DNA from: an uncultured Lachnospiraceae bacterium
Lineage (GTDB): Bacteria; Bacillota; Clostridia; Lachnospirales; Lachnospiraceae
DNA length: 41,017 nucleotides
NCBI GenBank assembly: GCA_902779355.1
Contig: CACZBF010000018.1
Span: 1 to 41,017, forward strand
Direction: 5' to 3'
Under the pieces are notes generated by a model. The model was not told the DNA's origin and made no database searches. It was given only the letters and a program-made list of their open reading frames with translations. Positions 31,834-40,899 of this stretch are shown in pieces (position 1 is the first letter of the stretch; each line of letters begins with the position of its first letter). The position numbers and the translations under genes were made by a program.

Positions 31834-34317
31834 GTGAAAGTGGGTAATTTTCGAAAGAAAAAATACATAAGAGCGTTGACTCTGGCTGCTGCGGTGGCCT
31901 GCTTTTCCGTACATCCGGCACTGACCGGTCCGATCTATGCAGCGGATCGGACAGGCGTTGCGACGACACAGACCGGAACGGGGGCTGTCTATATCCGTAC
32001 GGAGCCGGACACGCAGTCGGGGACAGAGACTTCCCTGACGCATGGGACGACGTTTACGATCAAGGACGAGACCATCGGCGGCGACGGCTGCAAGTGGTAT
32101 CGTGTTTCTTATACCAACAACGGCACCACCTATGCCGGCTGGGTGCGCGGCGATCTGGTCCGCGTGCAGGACGCGCAGGAGAGCGCAGAGGGCGCACAGA
32201 GCACATCTTCCGAGTCCGGTCAGAGTGAGACCGGCGGGGAGACATCCGATTCTTCCGGCAGCGCTGAGGAGGAGACGCCGGCGGCACAGGAGAGCGCCGG
32301 CGAGGAGAGCGCACCGGCGGAACAAGGTGAGGATGCCGGAGGCGTCGGCGCGGCAGAACCGCCTGCGCAGACAGAGATGCCGAATACGACGAGCGGCACG
32401 GTATCCGGCGATGTTGTGAATGTCCGCAGCGGTGCAGGGACAGATCAGTCGCAGGTGACCCAGATCACGATGGGGACGGCCGTAACGATCACCGGACAGC
32501 AGACAGCGCCGAACGGCGACGTTTGGTATGCGGTCACGTTTTCCAAGAACGGGCAGACCTACAGCGGTTACATGCACAGTTCCTATGTGACGGTGACGAC
32601 GCCGTCGGCAAGTAATGATCAGGAAGCGATCGCGGCGATGGAGTCAGCAGGTTTTCCGCATTCCTATGCGGTCTATCTGGCGACACTCCATAGCAAACAT
32701 CCATCGTGGCAGTTTGAACCCGTAGATACGGGGCTGGACTGGGGACAGGTGATCGCGGCAGAGAGTGTACCCGGACGCAATCTTATCCCGGCAAGTTTTT
32801 CCGACTCCACCAAATCGACGGATGCCACCGTGTATAACTGGAACACCAATGAATGGGTACAGTTTGAACCGGGCTGGGTAGCGCCGAACAGCAGTTATAT
32901 TGCCTATATCATGGATCCGAGGAACTACCTCTCCGAGAGCTATGTGTTTCAGTTTGAGACGCTGGAGTACAGGCCTTATCAGACGGCGGAAGGCGTCAGA
33001 TCCATCTTGTCCAATACCTTTATGATACAGCCGGTCACGGATACGGATGGGACCACGCTGGACTATGCGGATGCGTTTGCCTCGATCGGCTCGCAGCTTT
33101 CCGTCAGCCCGTATCATTTGGCTTCGCGTGTCCGCCAGGAGCAGGGCGTTGCGGGGACGAGCCCGATGATCTCCGGCACGGAGCCCGGATTTGAGGGCTA
33201 TTTCAACTACTTTAATATCAGCGCCTATGCGACCGCTGCGGCGTCGATCCTCACAAACGGTCTGACCTATGCGGTGAACGCGGGCTGGAATACCCGTTAT
33301 GCATCGCTCCTGGGAGGGTCCGATGTCGTGGCCAAACGTTATGTGGCGACCGGACAGAACACCCTCTATTTTGAAAAGTTTAATGTCGTGGATCGCTCGC
33401 GGCTGTACACGCATCAGTATATGGCAAACCTTCTGGCGGCGCAGAATGAGGGTCTCCAGATGAAAAAGGCTTACACCAACATGGATCAGGCCTATGTGTT
33501 CCGGATCCCGGTGTACCAGAATATGCCGGAGGAGCCAAGCAGCTTCGCGGACAGCGGCAACCCGAACAACCGGCTGGCATCGTTTTCCGTCAATGGTTAT
33601 GGTATGACACCGGCCTTTTCTCCGGAAACGACGGAGTACAACCTGTATGTGGGACAGGGCGTGGATAATCTGACCATCGCCGCTTCGCCTCTTGCAGGGA
33701 CTTCCAGTGTCAGCGGTACCGGTTCTTATCCGCTCAATTACGGGAACAATACGATCACGATCACCTGTACGTCGCAGAACGGTACGCCGCAGGAATATCA
33801 CCTTCTGGTGGTGAGATCCGTGCCGGAGGCAGTCGTACAGCCGACGCCGGAGACACCGGCAGAGAGCAGCGGCAGCGAGAGCGGCCAGACCGGCGAAGAA
33901 GCACAGGGCGGCGAATCCGGCCAGACCGGCGAAGAAGCACAGGGCGGCGAGTCCGCTCCGACCGGCGAAGAAGCACAGGGCGGCGAGTCCGCTCAGACCG
34001 GCGAAGAAGCACAGGGCGGCGAATCCGGCCAGACCGGTGAAGAAGCACAGGAAAGCGAGAGCGGCCAGACCGGCGAAGAAGCACAGGGCGGCGAATCCGC
34101 TCCGACCGGTGCACCGCAGATGCCGGGCGATCTGAACGGAGACGGCAGGATCAGCAACCTGGATCTGGTATTGCTGCAGAAGCGTATCCTCGGGATACTG
34201 ACGCTTTCCGAGAAAGCGGAGCAGGCTGCGGACATCAACCATGACGGTGTCGTCAATAATGTAGATATGATCTATCTGAAGAAACATATCCTCGGGATCC
34301 AGCGGATCGTAGGGTAG
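31834..34317 (+). CDS. Secreted SH3b/glucosaminidase protein with C-terminal type I dockerin
   Basis: About 827 residues. Order: signal peptide (basic 'RKKKYIR', hydrophobic core, 'PIYA' cleavage region); SH3b domain (about 41-112); Ser/Glu-rich linker; second SH3b (about 187-257); a glucosaminidase-type hydrolase domain (about 270-550) with the probable catalytic E436 in 'SPYHLASRVRQEQG'; a cadherin-like beta-sandwich (about 590-670); 12-residue repeats (682-759); and a dockerin (765-827) with two calcium loops, 'DLNGDGRISNLD' and 'DINHDGVVNNVD', each followed by a helix ending in ILG. It should cut peptidoglycan glycan strands outside the cell. The start is uncertain: GTG 31834 gives a leaderless message; GTG 31840 is the alternative. 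The next gene encodes a cohesin-like domain, the natural dockerin partner. Confidence 0.85.
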   Translation: MKVGNFRKKKYIRALTLAAAVACFSVHPALTGPIYAADRTGVATTQTGTGAVYIRTEPDTQSGTETSLTHGTTFTIKDETIGGDGCKWYRVSYTNNGTTYAGWVRGDLVRVQDAQESAEGAQSTSSESGQSETGGETSDSSGSAEEETPAAQESAGEESAPAEQGEDAGGVGAAEPPAQTEMPNTTSGTVSGDVVNVRSGAGTDQSQVTQITMGTAVTITGQQTAPNGDVWYAVTFSKNGQTYSGYMHSSYVTVTTPSASNDQEAIAAMESAGFPHSYAVYLATLHSKHPSWQFEPVDTGLDWGQVIAAESVPGRNLIPASFSDSTKSTDATVYNWNTNEWVQFEPGWVAPNSSYIAYIMDPRNYLSESYVFQFETLEYRPYQTAEGVRSILSNTFMIQPVTDTDGTTLDYADAFASIGSQLSVSPYHLASRVRQEQGVAGTSPMISGTEPGFEGYFNYFNISAYATAAASILTNGLTYAVNAGWNTRYASLLGGSDVVAKRYVATGQNTLYFEKFNVVDRSRLYTHQYMANLLAAQNEGLQMKKAYTNMDQAYVFRIPVYQNMPEEPSSFADSGNPNNRLASFSVNGYGMTPAFSPETTEYNLYVGQGVDNLTIAASPLAGTSSVSGTGSYPLNYGNNTITITCTSQNGTPQEYHLLVVRSVPEAVVQPTPETPAESSGSESGQTGEEAQGGESGQTGEEAQGGESAPTGEEAQGGESAQTGEEAQGGESGQTGEEAQESESGQTGEEAQGGESAPTGAPQMPGDLNGDGRISNLDLVLLQKRILGILTLSEKAEQAADINHDGVVNNVDMIYLKKHILGIQRIVG
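33877..34110 (+). repeat. 36-bp in-frame tandem repeats
   Basis: Six full 36-bp units (33877-34092) and a partial seventh encode the 12-mer ESGQTGEEAQGG with small variants (GQ, AP or AQ at positions 3-4; ES for GG in one unit). They form an acidic, Gly/Glu-rich flexible linker between the beta-sandwich and the dockerin. The high DNA identity between units suggests recent expansion and likely copy-number variation. Confidence 0.9.
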
Positions 34318-34351
34318 AAGATACAGGAAAGTCTTACATGAGGGAAAGAGC

Positions 34352-36610
34352 ATGAAGAAGATCGGGAAAATGATCACAGGCTTGGCGCTATGCGCGGCCA
34401 TGATATTCGGAAGGGCGTTGCCGGTAGCGGCGGCGGACGGTGTATTGGAACTGTCCGTTTCAAGCGAGACGATCACACAGGGAGAGAACCTGACCGTCAA
34501 TGTGGCGGCCAAGACTGCGGACGGGAAAACAGCAGTGTCCGTCATGCGGATCACCTATGATGCGTCAATCTTCTCTTTTGTCAGCTGCTCGGATACCTGC
34601 GGTGCCGGGAACGGGCTCATCAGCGTGACAACCGATCAGGTCTCGGTTACGTTAAAGTCGATCGGCAGCGGTGAGAGCAAGATCGAAGTGACAGGGGAAG
34701 ACGGCGTTGCGTTTGACACCTCGGAGGAGCTGGGCCAGATGAAGGGCGCTTCGGCGACCGTGACTGTCAATCCGGCATCGACGGGCTCTGCGAAGACGGA
34801 GCTTTCCTCGCTTGCAGTTTCCAAAGGGTCTCTCACACCGGCATTTTCGCCGACCAAGACAGAGTATTCCACGGTAGTCCCCTATGAGACCACCAGTGTA
34901 GCCGTGAATGCGAAGGCGGCGGACAGCAATGCGACCGTACAGTCCCTTTCCGGGAATACGGATCTCGCAGTCGGCGACAACCCCGTGACCGTCGTCGTGA
35001 AAGCAGAAAACGGTGCGACGGAAACCTATACGATCCACGTCGTACGTGCCGAGGAAGGACAAAGCGTTGCGGATGCGCAAAGCATCGCGTTGGCGGCGCT
35101 CTCCGGAAGTGAGGGAAGTACCGGCGGAGAGGCAGGAGACGCAGCGGCCGCAGCAGCAGATCCCGCAGTACAGCAGGCCGCGGAGCATCCGGAACAGGTT
35201 CTGCTCGACGGCGTGACCTATGAGATCTCGGACACCTTGCCTGCGGATTTTGCGGAGGCGGACTTTGTGGAAGACAGCATTACCTATCAGGGCAAAAGTT
35301 TTCCGGCGCTCCGGTTTGAAAAGAACAGCGACATTTATCTCGTTTCCATGAAAGGGCCGGACGGGACGGAAGCGATGTATGTCTACAATGCGATCTCCGG
35401 GCAGTTTTCGCCTTATGTGAAACTGCAAAACGGCGACCGCTACATCATCGTGCTGGCGCCGCCGCTTGCAGCGGAGCTTCCTGCAGGATATGTGAGTTTG
35501 ACGCTCGATCTGAACGGGACGGGCGGTGTGACGGCTTATCAGAAGCTTTCCGACGGGACGGAAGGGGCCACAGATACCATGACGCCGGATGTGACGGAGG
35601 AGTTTGATCCCTCTGCAGTGGGGATGCTCTTTGAGGAGATCTTCGGCACGACAGAGGTGTATGCGGCGGATACGTCGGACTTTTATCTGATGTATGCAGT
35701 CAACAGTGACGGAAAAGAAGACTGGTATCAGTACGATCTCGGCGAGGATACCTACCAGCGCTATGCGGGTGTGACGGAAGAGCTCGTCGTGGCGCAGGCG
35801 CCCACGGATACGACCGCGGCAGCAGTGGATTCGGGTGAGATCGCAAGCCTGAAAAAAGAATTTGAAGACTTCCGGAAGATGGCGCTCTACATCCTGATCG
35901 GGATCGCAGCGGGCTTCCTGGTCCTTCTGATCCTGCTCATCGTTTTCGCCATGCAGTTAAGGAAAGCAAGGGAAGACAGCGGACTGGCGCCGGCCGGAGA
36001 TGAGGATGAGGAGCCGACCCTCTGGGAAGAGCTGGAGGAAGAACAAGAAGAACAAGAAGAACAAGAAGAACAGGGAGAACCGGAAGAGGAAGAACCGTAC
36101 GAGGAAGACTACGAAGGTGACGAGTATTTTGCGGACGAGCCGGAAGAAGAAGAACCCGTAGACGACTACGAGGAAGCGCCTGAGGACGACTACGAAGACG
36201 AGCCGGAAGAGGAAGAGCCGGAGGAAAAGCCGAAGAAAAAGAGATGGTTCGGCAGAAAAGCAAAGGACGAAGAAGAGGAAAAAACTCTCTGGGAAGAGCT
36301 CGCAGACGATGAGGAAGGCACGTTTGAAGACGGGGACGCAGCCGAAGACGACCTTGCAGAGGGAGCAGCAGCTGCAGCCGGTGCGTTTGCGGCAGAGTCG
36401 CTCGCAGAAGAAGAGCCGGTAGAAGAAGAACCCTTCGACGAAGAACCGTTCGAGGATGACGCGTTTGAGGACGAGCCGGAAGCGAAGCCGGAGAAGCCGA
36501 AGCGGCGTGAGAAAAAACAGAAAGCAAAGAAAGAAAAAAATAAACCGGAAGATTCCGGTGAGGGAGATGCGGACGACGACCTGAAGGTCATGGATCTGAA
36601 CGATCTGTAA
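34352..36610 (+). CDS. Membrane-anchored cohesin-like protein with a long acidic cytosolic tail
   Basis: 752 residues. Signal peptide (1-27, 'GRALPVAAA'); a cohesin-like domain (about 28-146: 'LELSVSSETITQGENLTVNVA', 'VMRITYDASIFSF', ending 'ASATVTVNP'); a cadherin-like beta-sandwich (about 152-235, similar to that of the upstream protein); an unrecognised extracellular region (about 240-500); one membrane helix (about 511-535); and a tail of about 215 residues, extremely Glu/Asp-rich, with a basic patch 'KPKKKRWFGRKAK' and the hexapeptide TLWEEL twice (556-561, 645-650). It is expected to hold the upstream dockerin protein at the surface. It starts 34 nt after the upstream stop and ends 21 nt before clpC, without a visible terminator. 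The cohesin call is by pattern and needs a structure or profile check. Confidence 0.72.
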   Translation: MKKIGKMITGLALCAAMIFGRALPVAAADGVLELSVSSETITQGENLTVNVAAKTADGKTAVSVMRITYDASIFSFVSCSDTCGAGNGLISVTTDQVSVTLKSIGSGESKIEVTGEDGVAFDTSEELGQMKGASATVTVNPASTGSAKTELSSLAVSKGSLTPAFSPTKTEYSTVVPYETTSVAVNAKAADSNATVQSLSGNTDLAVGDNPVTVVVKAENGATETYTIHVVRAEEGQSVADAQSIALAALSGSEGSTGGEAGDAAAAAADPAVQQAAEHPEQVLLDGVTYEISDTLPADFAEADFVEDSITYQGKSFPALRFEKNSDIYLVSMKGPDGTEAMYVYNAISGQFSPYVKLQNGDRYIIVLAPPLAAELPAGYVSLTLDLNGTGGVTAYQKLSDGTEGATDTMTPDVTEEFDPSAVGMLFEEIFGTTEVYAADTSDFYLMYAVNSDGKEDWYQYDLGEDTYQRYAGVTEELVVAQAPTDTTAAAVDSGEIASLKKEFEDFRKMALYILIGIAAGFLVLLILLIVFAMQLRKAREDSGLAPAGDEDEEPTLWEELEEEQEEQEEQEEQGEPEEEEPYEEDYEGDEYFADEPEEEEPVDDYEEAPEDDYEDEPEEEEPEEKPKKKRWFGRKAKDEEEEKTLWEELADDEEGTFEDGDAAEDDLAEGAAAAAGAFAAESLAEEEPVEEEPFDEEPFEDDAFEDEPEAKPEKPKRREKKQKAKKEKNKPEDSGEGDADDDLKVMDLNDL

Positions 36611-36631
36611 AAACGTTCCGCGGAGGACATC

Positions 36632-39106
36632 ATGGCAAAACCATATACAGAAAAAGCAAGACATGTATTGGAACTGGCGGGAAGGATCTCCCGGTCCATG
36701 CACCACAATTATATCGGGACGGAGCATTTGCTTGTCGCGCTGATCCGCGAGGGGACCGGCGTGGCGGCGAAAGTGCTGCTGGAAGCCGGAATGGATGAGG
36801 AGAAACTGGTGGAGCTGATCGAGAATCTGATCGCTCCTTCTTCCGACGTCCTTCTGAAAGAGCCGGACGGTCTGTCTCCGCGGCTTTCTGCGGTGTTGTC
36901 ACGCGCAGAATCCGAGGCAGAACGTTTTCACAGCGACACGATCGGGACGGAGCATTTGCTGCTTGCATTGGTAAAGGAGACGGATTGCGCGGCAGTCCGT
37001 CTTTTGAATACCATGTCGATCAACCTCCAGAAGATCTATGTCGAGACGCTTGTGGCGATCGGCGAGGACGGCAATCTCTATAAAGACGATTTCCAGAACG
37101 GGAGACCGATGGAGAAAAACGACAGCGAGACGCCGACGCTTGACCGCTATTCCAGAGACCTGACGGAGCTTGCGCGGAACGGCGAACTCGATCCCGTGAT
37201 CGGCCGGGAGGAGGAGATCGCGCGCGTGATCCAGATCCTTTCCCGCAGGACCAAAAACAACCCCTGTCTCGTGGGCGAGCCCGGTGTCGGGAAGACCGCC
37301 ATCACAGAGGGCCTTGCGGAGCGTATCGTATCCGGTCTTGTTCCGGAGACGGTCGCAGGGAAACGTGTCGTATCGCTCGATCTTTCCGGCATGGTGGCCG
37401 GTTCCAAATACCGCGGTGAATTTGAAGAGCGGATCAAACGCGTGGTGGCGGAAGTCATCCATGCGGGAAATGTGATCCTGTTTCTGGATGAGATCCATAC
37501 GCTGATCGGTGCCGGCGGTGCGGAGGGCGCGATCGATGCTTCCAGTATGTTGAAGCCCCCGCTGGCAAGAGGCGAGCTCCAGCTGATCGGCGCGACGACG
37601 ATCGAGGAGTATCGGAAATATGTGGAAAAAGATGCGGCACTGGAGCGGAGATTCCAGCCTGTGGAAGTGGCGGAGCCGACCGTGGAGGAGACGGTTGCCA
37701 TTTTGAAAGGGATCCGTAAACGCTATGAGGATCACCACCGTGTGACGATCACGGACGAAAGCCTGATGGCGGCGGCGACGCTTTCGGCGCGTTATATCAA
37801 TGACCGTTTCCTGCCGGATAAGGCGATCGACCTGATGGACGAGGCAGGTTCCCGCGCGAGGATCGGCGGCATGCGCACGCCAAAGAATCTCCTTGCGATG
37901 GAAAAAGAGTTAAAGGATCTCGCAGCGGAACTGGAGACCGCGTTAAAAGAGCAGCGGTTTTCGGATGCGTCCGAGGCGAAGAGAGCGCGTGAAGCGCTGA
38001 GTGTCAAATACAAAAAAGCATTGGTCCGCCACAAAAAGGATGCGGGCAAGAAACGCCCCGTGGTCACGGAAAACGACATCGCAGAGATCGTGGCCGGATG
38101 GACCAAGATCCCGGTCAAGAAACTGACAGAGGGCGAAGCGGCGCGGCTTTCCAAGATGGAGAAGATTTTAGAGAAGCGCGTGATTGGGCAGGAGGAAGCG
38201 GTATCTGCCGTGGCGCGTGCGGTACGGCGCGGCCGGGTCGGACTCAAAGACCCGAACCGTCCGATCGGATCGTTCCTGTTTCTCGGACCGACCGGTGTCG
38301 GCAAGACGGAGCTTTCCAAGGCGCTTGCGGAAGCGATGTTCGGCGACGAGTCCGCGATGATCCGCGTCGATATGTCGGAATACATGGAAAAGCACAGCGT
38401 CAGCAAGATGATCGGATCGCCGCCGGGCTATGTCGGCTACGACGAGGGCGGCCAGCTCAGCGAGAAAGTACGGCGTCATCCGTATTCCGTGATCCTGTTT
38501 GATGAGATCGAGAAAGCGCATCCGGATGTCTTTAACGTGCTGCTGCAGGTGTTGGATGACGGCAGGATCACCGATGCACAGGGACGCAAGGTCGACTTCA
38601 AAAATACGATCATCATCATGACGAGTAACGCGGGCGCGCAGTCCATCATCGCACCGAAGCGGCTCGGATTCGGCACCAACAACGACGAGAAGCAGCTCTA
38701 TGAACGCATGAAGAGCGGCGTCATGGAAGAGGTGCAGCGGATCTTCAAACCGGAGTTTTTGAACCGGATCGATGAGACGCTCGTGTTCCGTGCACTGAAT
38801 AAGAAAGATATGAAAGCGATCGTGACGCTCCTCGGTAAGAATCTGATGGCGCGCTGCAAGACCCAGATGGAGATCACACTCAAGATCACCGACACCGTGA
38901 AGACGCACATCGTGGAGAAAGCCTATGATCCGAAGTACGGTGCGAGACCGCTGCGGCGTATGATCCAGAGCAAGATCGAGGATCCGCTGGCGGAGGAGCT
39001 GCTGGCAGGGCATTTTGCAAAAGGGGACACGATCGACGTCACTCTGAAAAAGAATGAAATTGTTTTTGTAAAAAAGAAACCCGTCAAAAAGCAACCAACA
39101 ACATAA
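36632..39106 (+). CDS. clpC: ATP-dependent Clp protease ATP-binding subunit ClpC
   Basis: An 824-residue Hsp100 unfoldase. N-terminal double Clp-N repeat (about 1-145: '[32 protein letters not shown]' and '[16 protein letters not shown]'); first AAA+ module with Walker A G215..K221-T222 ('[15 protein letters not shown]') and Walker B '[12 protein letters not shown]'; a short middle domain with a UVR-like helix pair ('[31 protein letters not shown]'); second AAA+ module with Walker A G552..K558-T559 and '[12 protein letters not shown]'. It unfolds substrates for ClpP, and the MecA-like adaptor at 8661 is its expected partner. GGAGG precedes ATG 36632. The ctsR-mcsA-mcsB genes found upstream of clpC in Bacillus are missing here, and I see no CtsR operator. 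Confidence 0.95.
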   Translation: MAKPYTEKARHVLELAGRISRSMHHNYIGTEHLLVALIREGTGVAAKVLLEAGMDEEKLVELIENLIAPSSDVLLKEPDGLSPRLSAVLSRAESEAERFHSDTIGTEHLLLALVKETDCAAVRLLNTMSINLQKIYVETLVAIGEDGNLYKDDFQNGRPMEKNDSETPTLDRYSRDLTELARNGELDPVIGREEEIARVIQILSRRTKNNPCLVGEPGVGKTAITEGLAERIVSGLVPETVAGKRVVSLDLSGMVAGSKYRGEFEERIKRVVAEVIHAGNVILFLDEIHTLIGAGGAEGAIDASSMLKPPLARGELQLIGATTIEEYRKYVEKDAALERRFQPVEVAEPTVEETVAILKGIRKRYEDHHRVTITDESLMAAATLSARYINDRFLPDKAIDLMDEAGSRARIGGMRTPKNLLAMEKELKDLAAELETALKEQRFSDASEAKRAREALSVKYKKALVRHKKDAGKKRPVVTENDIAEIVAGWTKIPVKKLTEGEAARLSKMEKILEKRVIGQEEAVSAVARAVRRGRVGLKDPNRPIGSFLFLGPTGVGKTELSKALAEAMFGDESAMIRVDMSEYMEKHSVSKMIGSPPGYVGYDEGGQLSEKVRRHPYSVILFDEIEKAHPDVFNVLLQVLDDGRITDAQGRKVDFKNTIIIMTSNAGAQSIIAPKRLGFGTNNDEKQLYERMKSGVMEEVQRIFKPEFLNRIDETLVFRALNKKDMKAIVTLLGKNLMARCKTQMEITLKITDTVKTHIVEKAYDPKYGARPLRRMIQSKIEDPLAEELLAGHFAKGDTIDVTLKKNEIVFVKKKPVKKQPTT

Positions 39107-39123
39107 CATGGAGGGAAAGAAAG

Positions 39124-39522
39124 ATGGCTGTGGTAAGTGAACTGATCCGCACGGAAAGCAACGGAAGCGTGAGCTTCGGCGATTATTCGCAGACGGAGAA
39201 AAAGAAGCTGGAGAGCGGCGCTTACAAGGTGAAGACCTGTCAGGAGATCACGCGGCTCGAGAAGGACGGCGAGTTCGTCTATGAGTCGACGCCGGGTACG
39301 GCGGTGCTTTCGTTTGCGCAGACTGCGGACGGCGCGGCTTTTTCCGTGGAAGGACCGGAGGATGCCGATATTACGGTCGGCCTAGAGCCGGAGACGGAGT
39401 ACAGTGTCTCGCTGGAGGGCGCAACCATCGGCACCTTGAAGACGAACCTTGGCGGAAAGCTCACGTTCTCCGTAGAGCTTGATGCCGGAAAAGCGGTTGC
39501 AGTCGAGGTGAAGAAGGCATAA
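39124..39522 (+). CDS. Small beta-rich protein between clpC and radA, unknown function
   Basis: A 132-residue protein without signal peptide or membrane segment. The N-terminus ('MAVVSELIRTESNGSVSFGDYSQTEKKKLESGAYKVKTCQEITRLEKDGEFVYESTPGTAV') is followed by short beta-strand stretches with Gly/Thr turns, ending 'GGKLTFSVELDAGKAVAVEVKKA'. Small proteins of this kind are sometimes labelled endosialidase in clostridial genomes, but no catalytic motif supports that. GGAGGG precedes ATG 39124. It sits 17 nt after clpC and 3 nt before radA, so it is almost certainly co-expressed with both; a role in proteostasis or DNA repair is only suggested by position. Confidence 0.65.
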   Translation: MAVVSELIRTESNGSVSFGDYSQTEKKKLESGAYKVKTCQEITRLEKDGEFVYESTPGTAVLSFAQTADGAAFSVEGPEDADITVGLEPETEYSVSLEGATIGTLKTNLGGKLTFSVELDAGKAVAVEVKKA

Positions 39523-39525
39523 GCG

Positions 39526-40899
39526 ATGGCAAAAGGAAAAAAGACGGTATTCTTCTGCCAGTCCTGCGGCTTTGAGTCGGCCAAGTGGATGGGGCAGTGC
39601 CCGGGCTGCAAGGAATGGAACAGCTTTGTAGAAGAAACCGTAGAAGAACGGAAAGGCGCTGCGACGAAAAAAGCAGTGAGCGAAGCACGCCTTTCCAAAC
39701 TGTCCGAGATCACGGTCAGCGATACGGAACGGACGCTGACCGGCATGGAAGAACTGGATCGCGTGCTCGGCGGCGGTATCATGAAAGGGTCGCTCGTGCT
39801 TGTGGGCGGGGATCCCGGCATCGGGAAATCCACGATCCTCCTGCAGGTGAGCAAAAACCTTTCCAACAAGGGCATTCCCGTGATCTATGTATCCGGAGAG
39901 GAATCGCTCCAACAGATCAAGCTCAGGGCAGAGCGGATCGGAAAGTTCGGAGAGAGCCTCTCTATTTTATCAGAGACGAATCTGGATCTGGCGTGCGAGA
40001 TCATCCGGAAAGAAAAACCGCAGGTCGTCGTGATCGACTCGATCCAGACGATGTATGCGGAAGCGGTGGCATCCGCTCCGGGAAGTGTCTCCCAGGTCAG
40101 AGAGGCGACGGGGATTTTGATGCAGCTGGCGAAGACCCTCGGGATCTCGATCTTCATCGTCGGACATGTGACAAAAGAAGGCGTGGTGGCAGGGCCCCGC
40201 GTGCTGGAACATATCGTGGACACCGTGCTGTATTTCGAGGGAGACCGGCATGCGTCTTATCGGATTCTGCGCGGCGTCAAAAACCGTTTCGGCTCGACGA
40301 ATGAGATCGGCGTGTTTGAGATGCGGGAAGACGGGCTTGCCGAGGTGCAGAACCCGTCCGAGTTTATGCTGTCCGGAAAACCGGAGGGCGCGAGCGGCTC
40401 GGTCGTCGCGTGCTCCATGGAAGGGACGAGACCGATCCTCCTGGAGATCCAGGCGCTTGTCTGTCACAGCAATCTCGGGATTCCGCGACGGACGGCAGCA
40501 GGGACCGACCATAACCGGGTGAGCCTCCTCATGGCGGTGCTCGAAAAACGCCTGGGAATGCAGCTCTCCACCTGTGATGCCTACATCAATATCGCAGGCG
40601 GGATCCGCATGAACGAACCGGCGATCGACCTTGGGATCGTGCTGGCGATCATTTCCAGTTTTCAGGATCTCGTGCTCTCGGATGACCTCATCTGCTTCGG
40701 AGAGGTCGGACTCTCCGGTGAAGTGCGTGCCGTCAGCCAGGCGAAGCAGCGTGTGCAGGAAGCGAAAAAGCTCGGCTTCAAGCGGTGCATCCTGCCGGCC
40801 GTCAGCAAAGACTCCGTAAAAGGCGTCACCGGGATCACACTGATCGGCGTATCCAATGTGAAAGAAGCGCTTGCTGCGATCAGAGGGCAGCAGCGATAA
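39526..40899 (+). CDS. radA: DNA repair protein RadA
   Basis: A 457-residue RecA-like branch-migration ATPase/helicase for recombination intermediates. Zinc finger C11-x2-C14 and C25-x2-C28 ('FFCQSCGFESAKWMGQCPGCKEW'); Walker A at 94-102 ('GGDPGIGKS', K101); the RadA-specific KNRFG motif from K252 ('VKNRFGSTNEIGVFEM'); and a C-terminal Lon-like domain (about 285-457, 'LEKRLGMQLSTCDAYINIAGGIRMNEPAIDLGI'). The length is normal. clpC-radA order is conserved in Bacillota; disA, often next, is not seen before the window ends. It starts 3 nt after the small protein's stop, and no Shine-Dalgarno stronger than AAGAAGG is visible. Confidence 0.96.
   Translation: MAKGKKTVFFCQSCGFESAKWMGQCPGCKEWNSFVEETVEERKGAATKKAVSEARLSKLSEITVSDTERTLTGMEELDRVLGGGIMKGSLVLVGGDPGIGKSTILLQVSKNLSNKGIPVIYVSGEESLQQIKLRAERIGKFGESLSILSETNLDLACEIIRKEKPQVVVIDSIQTMYAEAVASAPGSVSQVREATGILMQLAKTLGISIFIVGHVTKEGVVAGPRVLEHIVDTVLYFEGDRHASYRILRGVKNRFGSTNEIGVFEMREDGLAEVQNPSEFMLSGKPEGASGSVVACSMEGTRPILLEIQALVCHSNLGIPRRTAAGTDHNRVSLLMAVLEKRLGMQLSTCDAYINIAGGIRMNEPAIDLGIVLAIISSFQDLVLSDDLICFGEVGLSGEVRAVSQAKQRVQEAKKLGFKRCILPAVSKDSVKGVTGITLIGVSNVKEALAAIRGQQR

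Noticed and set aside
33877-34110. Regular 36-bp repeats that could suggest a CRISPR array
   Set aside because: The units are directly adjacent with no spacers, stay in frame, and encode a protein linker.
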